DNA of 12,476 nt from Pelagophyceae sp. CCMP2097 (taxonomy: Eukaryota; Sar; Pelagophyceae), in assembly GCA_026770575.1 (NCBI GenBank), contig MU657189.1:234834-247309 (forward strand), written 5' to 3'. The translations under genes were made by a program, and so were the position numbers. Below the pieces are notes generated by a model. That model did no database searches. It saw nothing but the letters and a program-made list of their open reading frames with translations, and had not been told where the DNA came from. Positions 1 through 8,310 of the stretch are shown here, piece by piece. Numbering within the stretch: the stretch's first letter is position 1; each line of letters starts with the position of its first letter.

Positions 1-51
1 TCCCCGTGAGGACACGGTCCCCGTGAGGACACGGTCCCCGTGAGGACAAGG
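1..51. repeat. 17-bp tandem repeat, three copies, cut by the window edge
   Basis: Three head-to-tail copies of TCCCCGTGAGGACACGG at 1-17, 18-34 and 35-51. The first two are identical and the third differs by one base. The unit is not a multiple of three, so it is unlikely to be coding. The array probably continues to the left of the window. Confidence 0.95.
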
Positions 52-187
52 GCCCGTATACTCCGAACCCCGTGACATGTCGTTGGGCCTATCGCGCTCA
101 AGGGGGCCCTCTTGGAAGATGTCCACGGCAGTGGCATCTTGAAAAGGGCCCGTTGATAGAGGCCGAAGCCAGCGTCGCCCCTTGAGG

Positions 188-216
188 CCGTCCACGGCAC
201 CGCCGCATTCGGGGCC
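188..216 (+). repeat. 29-bp dispersed phrase, also at 1082-1110
   Basis: Positions 188-216 and 1082-1110 match at 28 of 29 bases (core CCACGGCACCG then CGCATTCGGGGCC). Shorter versions of the CGCATTCGGG word occur at about 897, 1038 and 2078. One copy lies beyond exon 12 and the other within intron 11. This suggests that 1-236 is the same kind of non-coding material as the long introns. Confidence 0.85.
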
Positions 217-336
217 TTTGGGATTGGCCCGTCGAAGTTGGCCCGTCCAAGGTATGCGATACGAGCGTCGTTTCAGGAAGAGGGTCGTTTTCTCAGACGA
301 GCGTTTGCCAAGCGCGACGCGGCATTGATGCAGGCC

Positions 337-618
337 GGCCTTGTCCTCGGCCCGTTCCCGCCGATGGTCTTCTTCTTCGTCGTTTTCGCGGTGGAAGCCG
401 CCCCAGTCCGCGGGCGCGTCGTGCAGCTGGACAGAGGGCGCGCCCTTGAGCTGGCCGAGCGTCTCCAAGACGGTGTCCCGCAGCTGAAAGAGCTCCGTTT
501 TGGAGTTTTGGTTCTCCAGCTGCGCGTTGGGAGTCAGGTGCAGCTTGAAATTCGGCGAGTAGTACTCAAAGTAGTCGTTGTACGGAATGTCGTCGCCGAC
601 TTTGGTGTCGAGGAGGAC
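337..618 (-). CDS. HDAC1: HDAC exon 12 (last recognisable exon, 3' boundary uncertain)
   Basis: The exon starts after the acceptor ...GATAG at 620-619 and continues the protein from residue 314. It contains the family motif [19 protein letters not shown], then a helix-like [20 protein letters not shown] segment, WGGFHREN, and a charged tail ([15 protein letters not shown]) ending near 337. Class I HDACs typically carry a charged C-terminal tail after this point. The frame stays open to position 1, but the sequence below about 330 has no family resemblance and from about 236 matches repeat phrases found in intron 11. The true exon probably ends near 334-340. No GT donor lies exactly there, while GC dinucleotides do (GCCGGCCTGC on the gene strand). 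The terminal residues and stop codon are probably off the left edge. Confidence 0.85.
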
Positions 619-3600
619 CTATCGAGGTGGCGCCATGAGGCCCTTTGGGAATCCGTTTCCGAGACCGTTTCCGAATCCGTTTGGTGAGAGTCCCTTTTCG
701 GCCGGCAAAAGGGCCGCCTCTCAAATAGCACTTGGCGAGAGCGCCCTCTCCCGTCTTTCGAGCGTCGTATCACGCAAGCAGGGGACCCTGCCAGAGCGGC
801 GACTCCCGAGAACGCCCAGAGCCAAAGACCGCTCAAAGTCGCATTCTCAACCGCGGGGCCGAGAAAGGGGCCGAGAAAGGGCCCCATGACCGCCATTGTC
901 GCATTCGGGCCCGTCGCCCGGGACCGCCCGACAGAACGGTCCAAAGAGCCCTTTGTAAGCGGGCCACGAATGCAATTCTCAGAGACGACCAAAAGGGCCG
1001 TTCGATGAGGACCGTTCGATGGACCCCACACGGCACCGCATTCGGGACCCGGCATCGAGCCCTCGGCATCGAGCCAAGCGACCGTCCACGGCACCGTCGC
1101 ATTCGGGGCCTCCTTTGTGACTTGTGGACCGCCCCTCGGAAGAGTCCAGAGGAAGAGTCCAAAGAACGGCTCTCGGGAACCGTCCCTCGGGGTGGTCCTT
1201 TTGGGACCGTCGACCGTTTTGGACCGTCGCGTTCGGACCCGTCTCCGGGTACGGAGTCCAAGAGTGCCAGGAGGGGAGCTCCGCCCTTACGGCCCGCTCC
1301 TCGGGATGGCCCTGGTGGGCCGTTTTGGGCGACGGTCCGCTTTCCCGACTCGAATACGTCGCATTTCTCGGGACGCCACCCGATGTTGTCACAGAGGGCC
1401 CCTTCGGGGGCACGCTCCACCGCCAAAATGACCAGAGGGGCCGCCCGGGGCCTCGAGACGGGGCCGTCGAAAGGGCCTCGAAACGGGCCTCGAAACGGGC
1501 CGTAAAAAAGACTTCGTCGAAACGGCGCCGTTTCGGAGAGCCGCCTCCCGGGGTCATTTCGAGGCACCGTCCCGTATTTCGGGCCTCGATTTGCCGCCAA
1601 GAAGGGGCCGTCTCCCGGCATTTTCTCGAATGGCCCTCGAGAATGGCCCTCGAAAAGGCCGGTTCCAGAAGCCAGAGGGCCTTGTCCAGAAGCCCTCGAA
1701 CTGGGCCGCCGATTAAGGGCCGGGTCCGCAAGCCGGATGGAGGAGCAGGGGTGGACCCCGCTCGTCGAGTTTGGGTCAGAGCGTTTTGGCGCGCCTTGGA
1801 CCGCGCCTCGTCGTGGCACAAACCTCTCAAAGGCGCGTCCGGTGTCAAACCCGTTTGGTTCGGCACAAATTGAGGACCCGCAAACACCCGCCGCGTCTTC
1901 CACAGAACGCCTCTTTCGAGGGCCACTTGCCCGGCCGAATGCAAAGGGCAGCTTGCTTCGGCCGGTTTCAAGGCCCCTCTCAAAGCCCCCGCGCAGCCTT
2001 CCTCGCAAGAGACCGGGCCGCCGCGACGACGAACGGGCCCGTCCGATGCGACCGTCCTTTGCGACTGTCCAGGGGACGTCGCATTCGGGGCAGCTTCTCA
2101 GAGACTGTGCTCAAGGACCGGGAGAGGGACCGTCTTCGAAACCGCCGTCTTCAGAGGACCCTCACAGAGGGCCCGCCAAGGTCAATGTCCAAAGGCAATG
2201 TCCAAAGGAGCCGCCCAAGCGACCAACCGAGGGGCCGTCCGAGCCTCGAGAAGGGGCCGTCGAACCCCGTTTCGAACCGTCGTCGAAAAGGCCCTTCTCG
2301 AAGCATCAAAGGGCCCTTCTCGAAGCATCAAAAGGCGCCCTCTCTCGGGTCCGTCTCTCGGGTCCGTCTCTTCGGGGCCGTCTCTTCGGGGCCGTCTCTT
2401 CGGAGCCGGAGATGGGCGCAGCGGCGGGTTTTCCATGTTCAACCCGCGGGTGTTTTGGCCTTTGGTTGCCAACGGCCGATTTCTCCACGGCGGATTTGGC
2501 AGTTTGGCAAAGCATGGGGGATCCACTCGAGATGTTTGAATATGTCCATCTCGGCGCAATTCGAGTCTTGCGATGCTCACCGCCGTCTCGTATGCCCAGC
2601 ACCGGGCCACGTTCCTGATGGTGTAGCCGCCGCCGCCCAAGACGAGCATTGGTATGCCAAACGATTTCACGAACTCGACGCACGCGCCGTGGCCCTTGAG
2701 CGTCAGGTTGAAGCAGCCGAGGCCTGATTTGGCACGTTGAATTCAGTTATCGGTGTGGCCAACACGGTCTCTAAGCACATGCCGAAATCAAGCAGGCCCC
2801 GGTCCCCCGCACCGCTGCGGGGGGCTGAAGCACCGCATGCTCCAGAGGGCCTCTTCGGCACCGCCCCGTCGCTCCTGCCCTCGGCAGGGAGCGGCGCCCC
2901 TCGGCAAAGGCAAATTCAAAGACCCAAAGGCCAAACCACGCGAAATGAGGGCGCAATGGGGTCCGTGCCTCCCAGCCCCGGGCGCCGGCCCGGTGGCCGC
3001 GCGCAGGAATCGCCAAAGCGCAAGGCCAGCGGGCCCCGCCGGGCTTGGGCCCTTTTTGGACGGCAAACGAGGCGGACCTTTGAGCGAGCCCAACGAAAGG
3101 ATGGACGGCCCCGGAGACGCGACCCAAAGGCGAGGAAATCGGGGTCCAAGGCACAAGGGCAGATGGCGGCCGTCTGAAGACCCCGCAGAGGACGTCTGAA
3201 GACCCCGCAGAGGACATTCAACAAGGGCCGTCTCCAAGGGCCGTCTCAACGTCGTTTTGAGACAGTCTCGAGGACAGTCAAGAGGGCCGCGAAGAGACCG
3301 CCTCGAAGACGGTCAACAAGGGCTGTCTGGAAGGCCGTCTGGAGGGCCGTCTGGAGGACCGTCTCGAGGCCGTTTCAAGGGCCGTCTCGAGGACGGTCTC
3401 GGGGTCGGTTTGAGACCGTCACGAGGGCCGTCTTCAAGACCGTCTCGAGGCCCGTCTCGAGAGGCCGTCTTCAAAAGCCGTCTTCAAAAACCATCTCAAG
3501 GGCCGTCTCAAGGGCCGTCTCGAAGACCGTCTCGAAGGACCGTCTCAAGACCGTTCAATGAGCCGCCTCGAGGGCCGTCTCAAGGTCGTTTTGAGACTGC

Positions 3601-6600
3601 CTCGAGGGCTGTCTCGACGACCTTCCGAATGGCCGTCTTGAGGACCGTCTTGAGACCGTCTCGAGGACAGTCGAGAGGGCCGTCTTCAAGACCGTCTCCA
3701 GGACCGTCTCGGGGGCCGTCTCGAGGACCCTTGGTCAGGACCGTCTCCAGGGCCGTCTCCAGGGCCGTCTCGAGACCGCCTTGTAGGACGACCATGACGA
3801 GGCCCGTCGCAAAGGTCTACGAACGCCACTCCAGAGGGCCCTCGGTCAGGCGCCGGCACGGGGAGCTTTTTCGCGCAGTGCGGCCTCATTGCCGTCGCTC
3901 CGGTCCGGGTTTCCAACCGGCGCTGGCGCGCGCGGTCGCCCGCGAGCGAGTCCGCGCCGCACTGGAGCACGATGGCCGTCGGCTTGTACACCTAAATCGA
4001 AAATGCACATTTTCAAAAAGTGAAAATGCACCACTTCAAAAAGTCGCCCAAATTGGACCCGATCCGCGACGCCTTTGGCCTGTCTGGCGGTCCCTCTCTT
4101 CGGGAGATGGCCCCTCTGAATTCCACAGCGGGGTTCTTTTCGAGGCGCGCCCTTTTCGAGGGGCCCGACCCATCGAGGGCCCCAACCTCGGACCCGCATC
4201 GTCCGGGCTGGTCCCAAGTGGCCGATTTGGGCCCGTTGCGACGGGAGCCCGGAACAGGGTCCCTGAGACAAGGGTCCGTCTCCAAGCGTCTCCAAGGCAA
4301 CTCGCCTCTCTAGGAAGCTCGCCTCAGGAGAAAGCGACCCTCGGTTTCCCGCCGTCAGGAACAAACTCGAATCGCATCTTCCTCATGATCCGCCGGGCCC
4401 GCAAGAAGAGGGCGTTCCAATCGACGCCCGATGCCCCGCCTTGCGAGGCTTTTGGGGCACGCATATGGACCGGAGCACGAGGGCCGTGCCTTCGGGGCCG
4501 CACAGAGGGCATCTTCTCCGAAGGAGCCACTTCTTGGGGTCCCTTGCAGGGCCCGCCTTCTTCGGGCCATCTTCGGGACGTTCGGGCCATCTTCGGGACG
4601 TTCGGGCCATCTCCGGGACGTTCGGGCCATCTCCGGTCCGTTCGGGCCATCTTCGGGACGTTCGCTCCTTCGGGCCCGCCTCTTTGGGACGGACCCGGCG
4701 CCCGCCTGGCGGCAGTCCGGTGGCAAGGGACTCGGCCGCGCACCTCGACGACTTTGGCGATGACCGGCTTGAAGACCGCCTCGTAGGAAACGTCGTCCAT
4801 GCCGTCCTTCAACGGAAAGTTGACCGAGTGGTACTTGCCCCGCTGCGCCCCGACGTCGGCCTAGTCGACCCGTCTTTCCGGGGCTCGTCGGCCGACAACC
4901 GGCCCGACAAGAGGCCGTACGAGCCCAAACGTACGATGTTGCCCGTGCCCGGGAAGAAATCGCCGTACTTGTGGAAGGAGACGGTCATCACGCGGTCCGT
5001 GCAGTAAAATCTGAAGAGCAGTTTCGGGGGGCATCTCGGGAAGACATGGCGCCTCCCACGCACGCCTCCTCGACGCCGTCGCCGTGGTGGATGTCGATGT
5101 CGACGTAGAGGACCTGGAGAACGCGCGCCTTGTCAAATTCGCGTCTTCTCAAACGCGCCTTGCCCCTCGAGGGGCGTCCACCGGCCCTGCGCGCGCTCCT
5201 GCCCTCTCCAGGAACCCCCAAGGATGCCGTCTTTCGAAGCGCATCCGATTGCGCGTCCAGCGGTGCCTTGGACCCTGGGGCCCTCCGAGCACGGTTTCTT
5301 GGACCATCTGGGAGCGGCTCTTTGCCCGTCCGGGGGTGCATTTTGGCGCCTCTGAAGAATGGGCGCTCCGAAGAATTGGGGCGCTCTGTGCGTCAGGCAA
5401 GGCCGCCGGTGGAACCCGGGCCCAACGAGACGCCGCCGACGGGGCCGCCGCCCAGACACGTCGTCCAACGAGACATCCCAGAGGGGCCGCCAGAAAGAGA
5501 CGTATTTGGGGACCTCTGCCGCTTGGCGGTCCGAGGCCCAGCCCCGAAAGAGTCGCCGAAAGAGTCGCCAAAAGGCGTTGAAGGACCGCGCACTCGGGAC
5601 CGCCCCTTTGAGCGGAGAGGAGTCGCCTTTTCGACGGGCCCTCTTTCGAAAGAACCTCTCAAGGACTTGAAGACGTCACCAGAGACGGCCGAATCGCGCT
5701 TTGCTCTCCAACAGAGAAGACGTCCGAGTTTGGGGTTCCAAGGGGGGCCCCGAGCGGCTTGGAAGCGTCCACGCACGCGCGCGTGGTGCTTCAGCAACTC
5801 CAAAATCGCCAAGACGATGTCGTTGACGTAACAAAAACCAGAAGCCTCCGACTTTTTCGCGTGGTGGAGGCCTCCAGACCTAGAACCGTATCGACGAGGG
5901 ATGTTCGGAAGCGCTCCTCGACAAGGAGGCTCAAACTCCGAGCGCCGTGCTCAGCCCGCTCTCCGCAAAGTTTCAAACGCAAACGAGGCGCGCCTCCTGC
6001 CCGCCAATCGTCGCCGTCTCACGCGCGCGTCGACGAGATGCGGTGCCGCGAGACGACGGACACAGACGACACCCCGGAGCAGACGCTCCGCGGACGCAGG
6101 CCCGTGGACACACCCTCCTCGTCGCGGCGGAATCATGCCGCCCGCCGACAAGCAGGGAGCGCGTCGGATCCAGGCGTCGCCCAGAGCCTGTGCGTCGTCT
6201 GCGCCCGCAAGGCTGCGGCCGCAGACGTCACGCAGAGGCCCGTCTCCGAGTCGACGGTGCCCTCCGTACGGGCGCAAAGGAGCCTCTTGAGACAGGGTCT
6301 GGGGACTCGAAAACCGTCTCGATTCCGCCTCCTTGGCCTTTGGGCCTGGCCCATCTCGGTTGGATTTGAAGCAAGCGGCGGTTCAAGAAGGCCGCCAAAA
6401 GGAAACTCGACGAACCGTCTCCGGCACCGCCTCTGGGACTGCGGCCGAGAGGGAGACGCCCCGCGCAGGCGAGCCGACGTGGGCGCAGCGCATTGCGGCG
6501 GAATGCGTAGGATTCCGTCCACGAATGAACAGGCCGTCGTCTGTGGCGTCTTCGTCTCTGGGTGATCTGCGCGTTTTCCGCCTCTCTGTGCGTCGTCTGC

Positions 6601-7556
6601 GGCCGCGACCCGTGGGCCGATGACGGCGCGCGGACGGGCGGCGCGGAGACGACGCGGAGTTGCGACTGAGAGGAGGTCTGCAAGGCCTTTGCCGCCTTGG
6701 CAAGGGCGCGGGTTTTCGCCAATTGATGGCAATGTCGGTATTGCCGGCGTTGAGCTGCGCCGCGCCGTCGAGCGAGGCTCCCGCGTACATGGCGCAAAAC
6801 CTAGACAAGGAGGATCCAAACCCACCCTTTTCAAAATCAGGAGAAGCAGCATTTCAATAAATCATTCCAAAAGCTCAAGAAGCGCACTCGAAGATGCCGT
6901 CGTAGATGGGGCAGTCCGTCTGCTCGCCGACGTTGAACTTTTGCATCTGCTGCAGAAACGGCCGAACCTGAGCGCACGTGTCTCCAGACGTCGACGCGCG
7001 TCGAAAACGCTTTGAGAACCATTCGGATAACCCACGTTGTCGGGCGACACGCGCTTCAGAAAGTCGATGTAGTCGTCGGCGTGGAATCGCGAAAGCTCCT
7101 AAACGGCCGAGGAAGCGGGTGACGGCGGCGGCGAGCAGCGGCCGTTAAACGGGCTTTTCGACCCCGCCCTCTCTCTAACAACCCGGCCCGCGCGCGCTCT
7201 CGAGCCTCGTATCGGCGAGGCCCTTCTGCGCGGCCGCCGGGCCCTTTGAACGCGCGGGTTTGGTAGAGACGGGGCAAGAGACGGGGCACTTACAGCTGCC
7301 GATGCAAGGTGAGGACGGTACACATCCAATTTCCGATAAAGCCCCATGCTCAGCAGCAAGTGGTGCGTCAGCTTTAACCGGTGCCTGCGCCGTCGGTGAA
7401 GCGGGGGGATTGCGCATCCCGTCGACCGATCAAACCCATCTCTGAGATAGGTAACCTATAGCAAGACGCCGCTTCCCGCGGCTTCATCGGATGCCCCGGG
7501 CCGTAGTAAAAGTGGCCGACGTCGGCGTCGTAGAAATACGACACGCGGGGGGCCAT
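337..7556 (-). CDS. HDAC1: Class I histone deacetylase (HDAC1/RPD3-like), 12 exons, 3' end uncertain
   Basis: Zinc-dependent lysine deacetylase, expected in nuclear co-repressor complexes acting on histone tails. Exons, 5' to 3' on the minus strand: 7556-7480, 7384-7294, 7098-7036, 6967-6888, 6800-6720, 5879-5777, 5113-5064, 5010-4935, 4860-4744, 3991-3934, 2723-2581, then 618 to about 337. Exons 1-11 total 939 nt (313 codons) and join in phase without a stop. The start at 7556 gives [14 protein letters not shown], matching the family N-terminus, with A at -3 and G at +4. Visible motifs: GHPMKP (21-26), SGGLHHAKK (132-140), [11 protein letters not shown] (168-178), [14 protein letters not shown] (192-205 region), [14 protein letters not shown] (257-270), [14 protein letters not shown] (295-308). 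The catalytic set is intact: His136/His137, zinc ligands Asp172, His174 and Asp260, and Tyr299. These lie exactly four residues before the human HDAC1 positions (140/141, 176, 178, 264, 303). Exon 12 opens [20 protein letters not shown] and ends in an acidic/basic tail. The introns are described separately. Class I assignment is firm; the choice between HDAC1/2/3 orthology is not resolvable by eye. Confidence 0.97.
619..2580 (-). repeat. HDAC intron 11 (1962 nt), mosaic of GGRCCGTC-type repeats
   Basis: GT-AG intron with donor GCG|GTGAGC at 2580 and acceptor ATAG|G ending at 619. Almost the whole length is a patchwork of degenerate words sharing GGGCCGTC, GGACCGTC or GGGCCTCGAAA on the plus strand, i.e. 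GACGGYCC in the pre-mRNA. Local perfect tandems include CGAAACGGGCCT-type units near 1465-1500 and the block at 2290-2403. Long open frames on both strands (for example 833-2008 minus and 1771-2727 plus) come from this stop-poor composition; none shows a recognisable domain. Confidence 0.8.
2290..2403 (+). repeat. Compound minisatellite in intron 11 (22-bp x2, then 13/14-bp units)
   Basis: A 21-base core, GGCCCTTCTCGAAGCATCAA plus A, occurs at 2290-2310 and again at 2312-2332 (period 22). From about 2341 follow two copies of a 13-bp unit (TCTCTCGGGTCCG) and about three copies of a related 14-bp unit (TCTCTTCGGGGCCG). The change from 13 to 14 bp within one run points to local duplication with drift. 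Confidence 0.85.
3171..3214 (+). repeat. 22-bp perfect direct duplication in intron 10
   Basis: Two adjacent identical 22-bp units starting CGTCTGAAGACCCCGCAGAG at 3171-3192 and 3193-3214. They lie immediately beside the GGRCCGTCTC minisatellite and begin with its CGTCT word, so they may be a derivative of it. Confidence 0.92.
3225..3790 (+). repeat. Degenerate ~12-bp minisatellite in HDAC intron 10
   Basis: Roughly 560 bp made of dozens of units close to GGRCCGTCTCRA, with variants CCGTCTGGAGG, CCGTCTTCAAGA and CCGTTTCAAGG. Spacing is mostly 12 bp with drift. The C-rich strand is almost always the plus strand; GACGGTCTC on the plus strand is rare. The unit length of about 12 keeps several frames open and produces Arg/Ser/Pro/Gly-rich artefact ORFs on both strands, for example RGPSRGPS-type peptides at 3257-4786 plus. 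Confidence 0.9.
3992..4743 (-). other. HDAC intron 9 (752 nt), GT-AG
   Basis: The donor is GTC GAG|GTGCGC at 4743 and the acceptor TTTAG|GTG ends at 3992, phase 0, restoring [19 protein letters not shown]. The intron contains the 20-bp tandem array at 4561-4660. Otherwise it is unrecognised GC-rich sequence with scattered GGGCC words. Confidence 0.85.
4561..4660 (+). repeat. 20-bp tandem repeat, five contiguous copies
   Basis: Five exact-length units of TTCGGGCCATCTTCGGGACG at 4561, 4581, 4601, 4621 and 4641. Units 1, 2 and 5 are identical; units 3 and 4 carry one to three substitutions (CTCC, GGTCCG). A 20-bp period shifts reading frame each copy, so the array is not coding. It lies wholly in HDAC intron 9. 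Confidence 0.97.
5114..5776 (-). other. HDAC intron 6 (663 nt), GT-AG, repeat-rich
   Basis: The donor is GCG CGC|GTGCGT at 5776 and the acceptor CTCCAG|GTC ends at 5114, restoring [17 protein letters not shown]. The intron includes a short tandem, CCGAAAGAGTCG twice at about 5544-5568, and scattered GGGCCG words. No gene was recognised within it. Confidence 0.85.
5880..6719 (-). other. HDAC intron 5 (840 nt), GC-AG
   Basis: Exon 5 ends AAT TG at 6720, followed by GCGAAAAC on the gene strand. The acceptor TTCTAG ends at 5880 and exon 6 starts G TCT GGA GGC. Together they give [13 protein letters not shown] only with a GC donor. The content differs from introns 10 and 11: it has many CGTC/GCGCC words but no clear tandem array and no recognisable gene. 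A 13-bp word (TGCGTCGTCTGCG) occurs twice, near 6190 and 6589. Confidence 0.83.
6801..7479 (-). other. Small HDAC introns 1-4 with intervening exons
   Basis: Intron 1 is 7385-7479 (95 nt, donor AAGCC|GCGGGA, acceptor GCGCAG|G, a GC-AG intron). Intron 2 is 7099-7293 (195 nt, GTAAGT...TTTAG). Intron 3 is 6968-7035 (68 nt, GTGGGT...CTCAG). Intron 4 is 6801-6887 (87 nt, GTGCGC...TCTAG). The other two small introns are intron 7 at 5011-5063 (53 nt, GTGCGT...TTCAG) and intron 8 at 4861-4934 (74 nt, GTACGT...ACTAG). None carries the GGRCCGTC repeats. Confidence 0.88.
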
Positions 7557-7693
7557 CGTGGCCACGCCGCGCCGCCGCGGTCGATTTGAAAGGCGCTTTG
7601 CGGTACGGTGAGGGGCTTTGGCGAGTTTGGGTTTCCTATCGGAATCCGGACTGCATAGAGACGCTTTCGGACGGCTAGCCCGACTCGCCCAGG
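7557..7693. promoter_or_regulatory. Divergent spacer upstream of the HDAC start
   Basis: These 137 bp separate the HDAC ATG (minus, 7556) from the ATG of the MYND fragment (plus, 7694). The HDAC promoter or 5' UTR would be expected here or further to the right. I see no clear TATA box. The stretch near 7561-7582 is very GC-rich. The assignment is by position only. Confidence 0.35.
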
Positions 7694-8035
7694 ATGGCAT
7701 ACCCGCAAACGGCCAACCCCACGCCCTGCTGCGTCTGCGGCGCGTCAAACGGCAAGCACTGCGCCAAGTGCAAATAGGGCCACTACTGCGGCAAGGCGTG
7801 CCAGGTCGTCCACTGGAAGCGCGGGCACAGCAAGGCGCGCAAGGACCTCGCCACCGAGTTCCAGGACCGCCTCCTCGACTCGCCCATGCCGGCGAAGCTG
7901 AAGATCAAAACAGGAAAACAGACCCGCGCCTATGCAGCATGCTGCTGCGCGCGGTTGCGAGGGTGGCGCGAGGGTTGGACCGGCTGTGCCGATCCGTCCT
8001 TCACCGCGGCTACATCGCAGCCGCTGACCCCGTAG
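7694..8035 (+). pseudogene. MYND zinc-finger gene fragment with in-frame TAG
   Basis: From ATG 7694 the frame reads a proline/cysteine start, [16 protein letters not shown], then TAG at 7775-7777, then [17 protein letters not shown]. This fits the MYND pattern C-x2-C (12,15), C-x2-C (23,26), Y-C-x3-C-Q (31-37), W41 and H45. The last expected Cys, after H-x3, is Arg49. Reading through the stop, similarity to what I recall of a pelagophyte MYND family continues through [18 protein letters not shown] (to about 7909). It then dissolves into unrelated sequence up to a second TAG at 8033-8035. MYND fingers bind proline-rich partner peptides. A nonsense codon, a lost zinc ligand and an abrupt 3' end together indicate a dead, truncated copy. 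The alternative is a reassigned or read-through TAG, but no in-frame TAG occurs in the HDAC exons. Confidence 0.7.
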
Positions 8036-8310
8036 TGGGTGCCCGAGTGGCTAGCCTGAATGGCTCAAACCCCTTTGTGGGCTCCCGAGTGGCTAACCCC
8101 GTTGTGGGCGTCCGAGTGACAAACCCCTTTGTGGGCGCCCGAGTGGCAAACCCCGTTGTGGGCGTCAGAGTGACAAACCCCTTTGTGGGTGCCCGAGTGG
8201 CTAGCCTGAATGGTTCAAACCCCGTTGTGGGCGCCCGAGTGGCTAGCCTGAATGGCTCCAGTGACCCCGAGTGGGACGACGCCCGAGCGGCATGCCTGAA
8301 TGGCCCCAGT
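8028..8310 (+). repeat. 27/42-bp minisatellite, reading frame kept open
   Basis: Units start at 8028 (42 bp), 8070, 8097, 8124, 8151 (27 bp each), 8178 (42 bp) and 8220 (about 42 bp), and decay by about 8310. The core is CCCCKTTGTGGGCGYCCGAG followed by TGRC and AAA/TAA; the long form adds the 15-bp piece TAGCCTGAATGGCTC. Short units alternate between CCCCTTTG and CCCCGTTG, suggesting a 54-bp higher-order unit. All lengths are multiples of three, and one plus-strand frame stays open (NPVVGVRVTNPFVGARVA), although that frame has no convincing ATG start or recognisable domain. Confidence 0.93.

Larger units (their letters stand above)
2724..3933 (-). other. HDAC intron 10 (1210 nt), GC-AG
   Basis: Exon 10 ends GAC C at 3934, followed on the gene strand by GCGCGCCAGC. 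The acceptor ATCAG ends at 2724 and exon 11 begins GC CTC GGC TGC. This restores GDRLGCF exactly only if the donor dinucleotide is GC. The 5' part holds the 12-bp minisatellite (3225-3790). The part at about 2735-3170 is GC-rich, not obviously repetitive, and shows no recognisable gene. Confidence 0.85.

Noticed and set aside
238..687. 149-residue plus-strand open frame
   Set aside because: It is the antisense of HDAC exon 12, whose minus-strand translation matches the family.
833..2008. 391-residue minus-strand open frame in intron 11, with several overlapping frames on both strands
   Set aside because: All arise from stop-poor GGGCC/CGTC repeats. Multiple frames are open at once, which is a composition effect. 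The region is bounded by well-supported HDAC splice sites.
3257..4786. 509-residue plus-strand open frame rich in Arg, Ser, Pro and Gly
   Set aside because: It lies antisense across HDAC exons 9 and 10 and the intron 10 minisatellite. The translation is the 12-bp repeat read in one frame, and it has no recognisable domain.
7775..7777. Reassigned TAG codon in the host nuclear code
   Set aside because: No in-frame TAG occurs in the 407 or so conserved HDAC codons, and the MYND copy has a second defect, so a pseudogene is the simpler explanation.
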